Assembly: GCF_026676115.1 (NCBI RefSeq)
Contig: NZ_JAPONB010000004.1
Coordinates: 62,001 to 126,000 of the forward strand
DNA: 64,000 bases
Direction: 5' to 3'
Origin: Salinimicrobium sp. TH3
GTDB taxonomy: Bacteria > Bacteroidota > Bacteroidia > Flavobacteriales > Flavobacteriaceae
Every line of letters starts with the position of its first letter. Within the stretch, counting starts at the first letter, position 1. Below, in pieces: positions 59,458 to 64,000 of this stretch. Made by a program: the position numbers and the translations under genes. The notes below the pieces were generated by a model. It saw only the letters and a list, made by a program, of their open reading frames with translations, ran no database searches and had not been told where the DNA came from.

Positions 59458-61893
59458 ATGCTCCCTAATATTCGGCTGTTATTTTTCCTTTTAATGATCC
59501 CGGGAATACTGTTTGCTCAGCAAAAGGAACTTTCGCAGAAGAAAACCTATACAGCAACCAGAATAGATCGAAAACCTGTCATTGATGGAGTGCTTGATGA
59601 TGCCGTTTGGGATAATATTCCCCTGGCTACCAATTTTGTAATGTATGAGCCGGGAGATGGAAATCCTTCACGAAATACACATACTACTAAAGTCCAAATC
59701 GCTTATACCGACGAGGCAATTTACCTGGCGGCTTATCTTTACGATGAAGAACCTTCAAATATAAGGCGGGAATTTGCCCAGCGCGATAACCTTCCCACAG
59801 CCGATTATTTCTTTTTTGATCTTAATACCTATAATGACGGAGAAAACCAGACGCGATTCTACGTAACTGCAGCGGGTACCCTTGCCGATGCCAAAATGAA
59901 AAGGGAAAATGAAGACTTTGCTTTCAACGTGGTGTGGGAAGCAAGAGTTTCTATGGACGAACAGGGCTGGTATGTAGAAATGGAGATCCCCTACTCTGCT
60001 TTGCGATTTCCAAACAGCAAAGAACAGTTATGGAGTATGCAACTGGGACGGCATATAAGCTTCCTTAATGAGACTTATGTTTGGAACTATATCAATAAGT
60101 CACTTGGAGCAAGCACCCACTATAATGGCCTTTTAAAGGGGGTAAGGGATATTGATGCACCTGTGCGCCTTAGTTTTTATCCTTACGTCTCGGGGGAAGT
60201 TAATTACTACAAAGAAGAAACTACTACTGCGTTTAACGCAGGTATGGATTTTAAATATGGAATTGATGATGCTTTTACGTTGGATGCCACTTTGATCCCC
60301 GATTTTGGGCAGACGGCATATGATGAAGTTGAATTGAACCTGGGACCATTTGAGCAGACCTTTGGCGAAAACAGGGCTTTTTTTACTGAAGGAACCGAAC
60401 TTTTTACAAAAGGTGATCTCTTCTATTCCCGCCGAATTGGGGATACGCCAATAGGATTTAACCAGGCCCAGGATGCCCGGTTGGAAAATGAAGATATTGT
60501 TGAGAATCCTGAAACAACTAATCTCCTAAACGCTTTAAAGATCTCCGGAAGGACAGAAAATGGCCTGGGAATAGGTTTTTTTAATGCCATTACCGAAAAA
60601 CAAAAAGCGAGGTACTACAACAAATTGACAGGAGAAAGCAGGGAGCTTGTAACGGAACCTCTGGCAAATTACAACATCTTTGTACTGGACCAGCAATTTG
60701 ATCAAAAGTCGTCTGTTTCTCTTATAAATACCAATGTTACAAGAGAAGGCCACTTTAGAGATGGCAATGTTACCGGTTTCTTATTTGACGTTTACAATGC
60801 CAACAGTTCTTTTAATTTTTTTGGGGAGGCAAAGATGAGCCGGGTGAATTATCCCACTAGTAATAAAACCGGATTCGCATCCAAACTGGGATTTTCCCGC
60901 ACCAAGGGAAAGTTCCGCTACGGAGTTTCCCATGACTTCGCCAATAAAACCTATGACATTAATGATCTGGGGCTTAATTTCATTAATAACTACAATAACT
61001 TTCTCTGGGAAACTTCATACCGAATTTTTGAACCACGAGGAGTTTTTAATCGATACAATATAAGCCTCTTTGGAGATCACCAGCGGCGTTATGATCCCGA
61101 TGTTGCTGTCACCACTAGCTTTGGTTTCAGTTTCTTCGGAATGACCCGTGATCGTTTTGCTTTTGGGGGTTCTGCCGGTTATAGCACCCCTTTCAAGGAT
61201 TTTTTTGAACCCAGAAGGGATAATTCTTTCATTGAATATCCTGAAAATGCTTCGGCTGAAGTCTGGATCTCTTCAGATTACCGAAGAAGAATTGCTTTGG
61301 ATTCCAGGCTGGGTTACAACAAATACCTGGGGACAGATCATGGAAAACTAAACTTTAGCTTTAGCCCGCGGTTTAGAGTCAGCAATAAATTTATGCTCAT
61401 TTATTCCTTTGAATACAGGGCAGAAAATGACAGGGAAAGTTTCGTAACATTGCTGCCCAAAAATGTCATTTTTGGCACCCGGGATATGCGCAGCATTGAA
61501 AATTCCCTTCAGGGAAGTTATAACTTCAACAACCGAGAAGCGTTGAGCCTTAGCTTCAGAAATTTCTGGTCTTCGGCAGACTTTGCAAGGAATGATTTTT
61601 CCCGCCTGCTCAATAATGGAAGCTTAGTTGCTTATAATTATGAGGTGAACAAAGAAAATGATCCAAATGCAAATTTCAACATTTGGAACCTTGATTTGAG
61701 TTACCAGTGGAGGTTTGCTCCCGGGAGCGAATTGATCCTCCTTTATAGAAATTCAATTTTTAAGATTGATAAACTGAGTGAACTAAACTATACTGAAAGC
61801 CTTGACAACCTTTTTAGTCAGCCTGCTAGGCATAATCTTTCCCTGCGCATTGTTTATTATTTAGATTATAATACCATAAAAAATACTATTTAA
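59458..61893 (+). CDS. DUF5916 outer-membrane protein with CBM9-like domain
   Basis: An 811-residue exported protein (signal ending LFAQ). About 30-220 is a family-9-type carbohydrate-binding domain ([28 protein letters not shown]). The remainder is DUF5916, a barrel-like region ending with aromatic strands ([14 protein letters not shown]). Members are surface proteins associated with glycan use in Bacteroidetes, but the ligand is unknown. It precedes the LolD-like gene by 16 bases, so they are likely co-transcribed. One exact copy of the dispersed word lies in frame at 61457-61475. Confidence 0.83.
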   Translation: MLPNIRLLFFLLMIPGILFAQQKELSQKKTYTATRIDRKPVIDGVLDDAVWDNIPLATNFVMYEPGDGNPSRNTHTTKVQIAYTDEAIYLAAYLYDEEPSNIRREFAQRDNLPTADYFFFDLNTYNDGENQTRFYVTAAGTLADAKMKRENEDFAFNVVWEARVSMDEQGWYVEMEIPYSALRFPNSKEQLWSMQLGRHISFLNETYVWNYINKSLGASTHYNGLLKGVRDIDAPVRLSFYPYVSGEVNYYKEETTTAFNAGMDFKYGIDDAFTLDATLIPDFGQTAYDEVELNLGPFEQTFGENRAFFTEGTELFTKGDLFYSRRIGDTPIGFNQAQDARLENEDIVENPETTNLLNALKISGRTENGLGIGFFNAITEKQKARYYNKLTGESRELVTEPLANYNIFVLDQQFDQKSSVSLINTNVTREGHFRDGNVTGFLFDVYNANSSFNFFGEAKMSRVNYPTSNKTGFASKLGFSRTKGKFRYGVSHDFANKTYDINDLGLNFINNYNNFLWETSYRIFEPRGVFNRYNISLFGDHQRRYDPDVAVTTSFGFSFFGMTRDRFAFGGSAGYSTPFKDFFEPRRDNSFIEYPENASAEVWISSDYRRRIALDSRLGYNKYLGTDHGKLNFSFSPRFRVSNKFMLIYSFEYRAENDRESFVTLLPKNVIFGTRDMRSIENSLQGSYNFNNREALSLSFRNFWSSADFARNDFSRLLNNGSLVAYNYEVNKENDPNANFNIWNLDLSYQWRFAPGSELILLYRNSIFKIDKLSELNYTESLDNLFSQPARHNLSLRIVYYLDYNTIKNTI
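61457..61475. repeat. Dispersed palindromic word, exact core, in DUF5916 gene
   Basis: CCAAAAATGTCATTTTTGG, perfect palindrome around a central T. It is read in frame as K-N-V-I-F-G. Confidence 0.75.
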
Positions 61894-61909
61894 GGTTAAT
61901 ATTGCAATT

Positions 61910-62569
61910 ATGATAGAAGCCCACAATATCCACAAAAGTTACAATGACCTGCATGTTTTAAAAGGGGTAGATCTACACATTCTTAAAGGTGAGATCATTT
62001 CTATTGTAGGAGCTTCGGGTGCGGGAAAAACAACACTGCTACAGATCCTGGGAACACTTGAAAAACCTGACAGGAATAAAGAAAGTATTTTAAAAGTAAA
62101 TGGAATGGACGTGTATTCCCTGAATTCACGGGAGCTCGCAAAATTCAGAAATGAAAATATTGGTTTTATTTTTCAGTTCCATCAATTACTCCCGGAGTTT
62201 ACCGCTTTGGAGAATATTTGTATTCCGGCTTTTATTGGTAACCGTTCCAGGGCCGAAACAGAAAAACGAGCCAATGAATTACTTGGGTTTTTAGGACTTT
62301 CAAAAAGGGCCCATCATAAACCGGCCGAAATGAGTGGCGGGGAACAACAACGTGTGGCCGTGGCACGCTCTCTTATTAATAACCCCGGTGTTATTTTTGC
62401 CGATGAACCCTCGGGTAACCTTGACAGTGAATCTGCCGAGAATTTGCACAGGTTGTTCTTTGATCTACGAAAAGAATTTGGACAAACCTTTGTGATCGTT
62501 ACCCACAACGAAGAACTCGCAAATATGGCCGATAAAAAGCTCACTATGGTAGACGGGAAAATAATTTAA
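61910..62569 (+). CDS. lolD: ABC transporter ATPase, LolD/MacB-type
   Basis: A 219-residue ATPase. Walker A is GASGAGKTT (34-42), the signature is MSGGEQQR (about 139-146) and Walker B is [13 protein letters not shown] (about 160-172). The [16 protein letters not shown] loop is characteristic of LolD/MacB ATPases. It would power lipoprotein release or a related efflux permease. No permease gene is adjacent, so the partner is elsewhere. Confidence 0.85.
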   Translation: MIEAHNIHKSYNDLHVLKGVDLHILKGEIISIVGASGAGKTTLLQILGTLEKPDRNKESILKVNGMDVYSLNSRELAKFRNENIGFIFQFHQLLPEFTALENICIPAFIGNRSRAETEKRANELLGFLGLSKRAHHKPAEMSGGEQQRVAVARSLINNPGVIFADEPSGNLDSESAENLHRLFFDLRKEFGQTFVIVTHNEELANMADKKLTMVDGKII

Positions 62570-62589
62570 AGTGCCTGTTGCCGGTTCGA

Positions 62590-62678
62590 GGTTTAAGGTT
62601 TAAGGTTTAAAAAAACATTCAATATAAATTATACAATTCCACATCTCAAGTCTAAAGTCTCACGTCTAACGTCTACAG
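62590..62678. repeat. Two arrays of 7-base tandem repeats upstream of TIGR02757 gene
   Basis: Array 1 (62590-62610) is three perfect copies of GGTTTAA. Array 2 (62644-62678) is five variant copies: TCTCAAG, TCTAAAG, TCTCACG, TCTAACG, TCTACAG. It ends 2 bases before ATG at 62681. Both have a period of exactly 7. Confidence 0.8.
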
Positions 62679-62680
62679 AA

Positions 62681-63445
62681 ATGACCCCAAAAGAACTTAA
62701 AGAATTTCTTGACTTTAAGGTTGATCAATATAACACTGCCGAATTTATTGAAACAGATCCTGTACAGATCCCGCATCTTTTCAGCCGCAAAGAAGATATC
62801 GAAATTTCAGGATTTTTAACTGCCACAATTTCCTGGGGAAACCGCAAAAGCATTCTCAAAAATGCTCATTCTTTAATGGAATTATTGGAGTTCGCTCCTT
62901 ATGATTTTGTGCAGAACCATTCAGAAGGAGACCTTCAAAGATTTGAAAAATTTGTTCATCGTACCTTCAACAGCATTGATCTTATTTATTTTATTAAAGC
63001 TTTTCAAAACATTTATGGACAACACAAAGGCCTGGAAAACATCTTCAGTAAACATTCAAGTAGAGACAGCTTACAGCCTGCAATCCATGAGTTTAAAAAA
63101 GTATTTTTTGAGTTGCCGCACGAGAAAAAGACCGAAAAACATGTAAGTGATCCCTTAAAGAATTCTGCAGCCAAGAGGATCAATATGTTTTTGAGATGGA
63201 TGATAAGAAATGATAATAGAAATGTGGATCTTGGAATTTGGAACAGCCTCTCCTCTTCACAACTTAGCTGCCCATTGGATGTGCATTCAGGAAATGTGGC
63301 GAGAAAATTAGGGCTTCTAAAACGTAAACAGAATGACGCCAAAGCTTTGGCAGAACTAGACATCAACCTTCGGAAACTGGACCACCAGGATCCGGTAAAA
63401 TATGATTATGCCCTATTCGGTTTGGGTGTATTCGAGAATTACTAA
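62681..63445 (+). CDS. TIGR02757-family protein
   Basis: A 254-residue soluble helical protein. FLTATISWGNRKSILKNAH, KRINMFLRWMIRNDNRNVDLGIW and LDVHSGNVARKLGLLKRK are typical blocks of the TIGR02757 (DUF2400) family, which shares a helix-hairpin-helix-type fold with DNA glycosylases. No activity is established to my knowledge. Seven-base repeats lie directly upstream. Confidence 0.85.
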   Translation: MTPKELKEFLDFKVDQYNTAEFIETDPVQIPHLFSRKEDIEISGFLTATISWGNRKSILKNAHSLMELLEFAPYDFVQNHSEGDLQRFEKFVHRTFNSIDLIYFIKAFQNIYGQHKGLENIFSKHSSRDSLQPAIHEFKKVFFELPHEKKTEKHVSDPLKNSAAKRINMFLRWMIRNDNRNVDLGIWNSLSSSQLSCPLDVHSGNVARKLGLLKRKQNDAKALAELDINLRKLDHQDPVKYDYALFGLGVFENY

Positions 63446-63480
63446 TAAGCTTGTAGGAACTTTCTCAAATATTTTCTAGT

Positions 63481-63539
63481 TAAATCTCAATTTTTTGGTG
63501 GCAATTAATATCTTTAACTACTTATAAGGTTGAGATTTA
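63481..63539 (+). promoter_or_regulatory. Inverted repeat closing over the GAF gene start
   Basis: TAAATCTCAA (63481-63490) and TTGAGATTTA (63530-63539) are perfect 10-bp complements with a 39-base loop. The right arm includes the A of the start codon. If transcribed, the start would be in a stem. Confidence 0.4.
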
Positions 63540-64000
63540 TGCCCAAATTGGAAATCAAGAATACTGAAGGCCGGCAACATCCGGCTCCAGAAGAATTTCA
63601 AATTCTGAAAACTTGTTCAGACAGTGATTTTTCTGATATCCTCTTTCTTTGTGCCCAGGTAGTAAGGGCCAGAACAGCTGCTCTTATAGTTCAGGAAAAG
63701 GAACAGATCTGGATTAAAAGCACTTACGGCATTCCAATTGAAGAGTTAAATGCAGAGACATCCCTTTGGGAAAAGGTGCTGGAGCAGGATGATATTCTAA
63801 TCTTTGATGAGCAAGAACTAAGAAGTTTAGGTTTGGATCATGAAAAAATTATTGCTGTTCCTGTAATTACTGCCAATGGGGAAAGATTGGGGTTAATTTC
63901 CCTATATAATGTTTCTGTAATTGAACTCACTCCCAATCAACGACGTTCTCTCAAGCTCCTGGTGATCCAAATACTCAACTTTATTGCCTTTAGAAAACAA
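63539..64000 (+). CDS. GAF-domain signalling protein, 3' end beyond the window
   Basis: An incomplete 154-codon frame open to the window end. The first 20 residues are polar, then a GAF-like domain follows: ILFLCAQVVRARTAALIVQEKEQIWIKS, HEKIIAVPVITANGERLGLISLYN and a closing helix RRSLKLLVIQILNFIAF. N-terminal GAF domains of this kind are commonly followed by histidine kinase or PAS domains, which would lie outside the window. Start ATG at 63539 sits in an inverted repeat. Confidence 0.72.
   Translation, partial: MPKLEIKNTEGRQHPAPEEFQILKTCSDSDFSDILFLCAQVVRARTAALIVQEKEQIWIKSTYGIPIEELNAETSLWEKVLEQDDILIFDEQELRSLGLDHEKIIAVPVITANGERLGLISLYNVSVIELTPNQRRSLKLLVIQILNFIAFRKQ

Noticed and set aside
62580-62600. 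GGTTCGAGGTT, similar to a tRNA T-loop
   Set aside because: No acceptor, D or anticodon stems fit around it; it overlaps the heptamer array.
1-64000. CRISPR arrays, insertion sequences, prophage or integrase genes, rRNA and tRNA
   Set aside because: Looked for direct-repeat/spacer patterns, terminal inverted repeats with transposase frames, phage structural genes and RNA signatures; none seen.

Overview
The window is a chromosomal stretch from a member of the Bacteroidota, almost certainly family Flavobacteriaceae. The genus cannot be fixed from sequence alone. The evidence is: Bacteroidetes-type promoters (TTG or TTTG, about 20 bases, then TAnnTTTG) in front of several genes; a type IX secretion (T9SS) C-terminal sorting domain; a TamB-TamL pair with a lipoprotein TamA homologue; many SPII lipoproteins; DUF4402, DUF4251 and DUF5916 proteins; and A+T-rich spacers with few Shine-Dalgarno sequences. 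I found no rRNA, tRNA, CRISPR array, insertion sequence or prophage.

Layout. 1-2.7 kb: end of an acyl-carrier-protein-dependent lipid or polyketide cluster (dehydratase, ketosynthase, ACP, phosphopantetheinyl transferase). 2.7-10.2 kb: degenerate metallo-beta-lactamase-fold protein, short aconitase, a small dehydrogenase, a DUF4251 lipoprotein, a DUF1801 protein and an S9 peptidase. 10.3-13.4 kb: DinB-like protein and an EF-G paralogue operon. 14-22 kb: M61 peptidase and stress or housekeeping genes (cold shock, cupin, UspA, DUF2383, APC permease, upp). 22.2-29.6 kb: tamB-tamL outer-membrane assembly operon. 29.9-31.2 kb: OmpA-like lipoprotein and DoxX.

31.4-40.7 kb is the most unusual region. 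It holds four small DUF4402-like pilin subunits, a PapD-like periplasmic chaperone, a 1069-residue adhesin carrying a T9SS sorting domain, and an 858-residue usher-like outer-membrane protein. I read it as a chaperone-usher-like surface fibre system combined with a T9SS-exported adhesin. The second pilin has its own strong promoter and its own terminator, which fits a highly expressed shaft subunit. A perfect 16-bp palindrome lies upstream of the first pilin.

40.9-64 kb is mostly housekeeping: a gluconokinase/6-phosphogluconate dehydrogenase fusion with a GreA/B-type factor, a glycosyltransferase, aspartokinase with a divergent ACT-like protein, an SMP-30-like protein, a small hydrophobic peptide gene, CPBP, PAP2 and 3D-domain proteins, FKBP, then ferredoxin / acyl-CoA reductase / serC / serA. 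After these come a probable metal-uptake pair (His-rich protein plus a TonB receptor with a His/Glu-rich loop), msrA, a DUF5916 protein, a LolD-like ATPase, a TIGR02757 protein and a GAF protein cut by the window end.

Across the whole window a near-palindromic word, consensus TCAAAAATGNCATTTTTGA, recurs far more often than chance, both between genes and inside them. Inside genes it is usually read in one reading phase. This is the second most interesting signal after the pilus locus.
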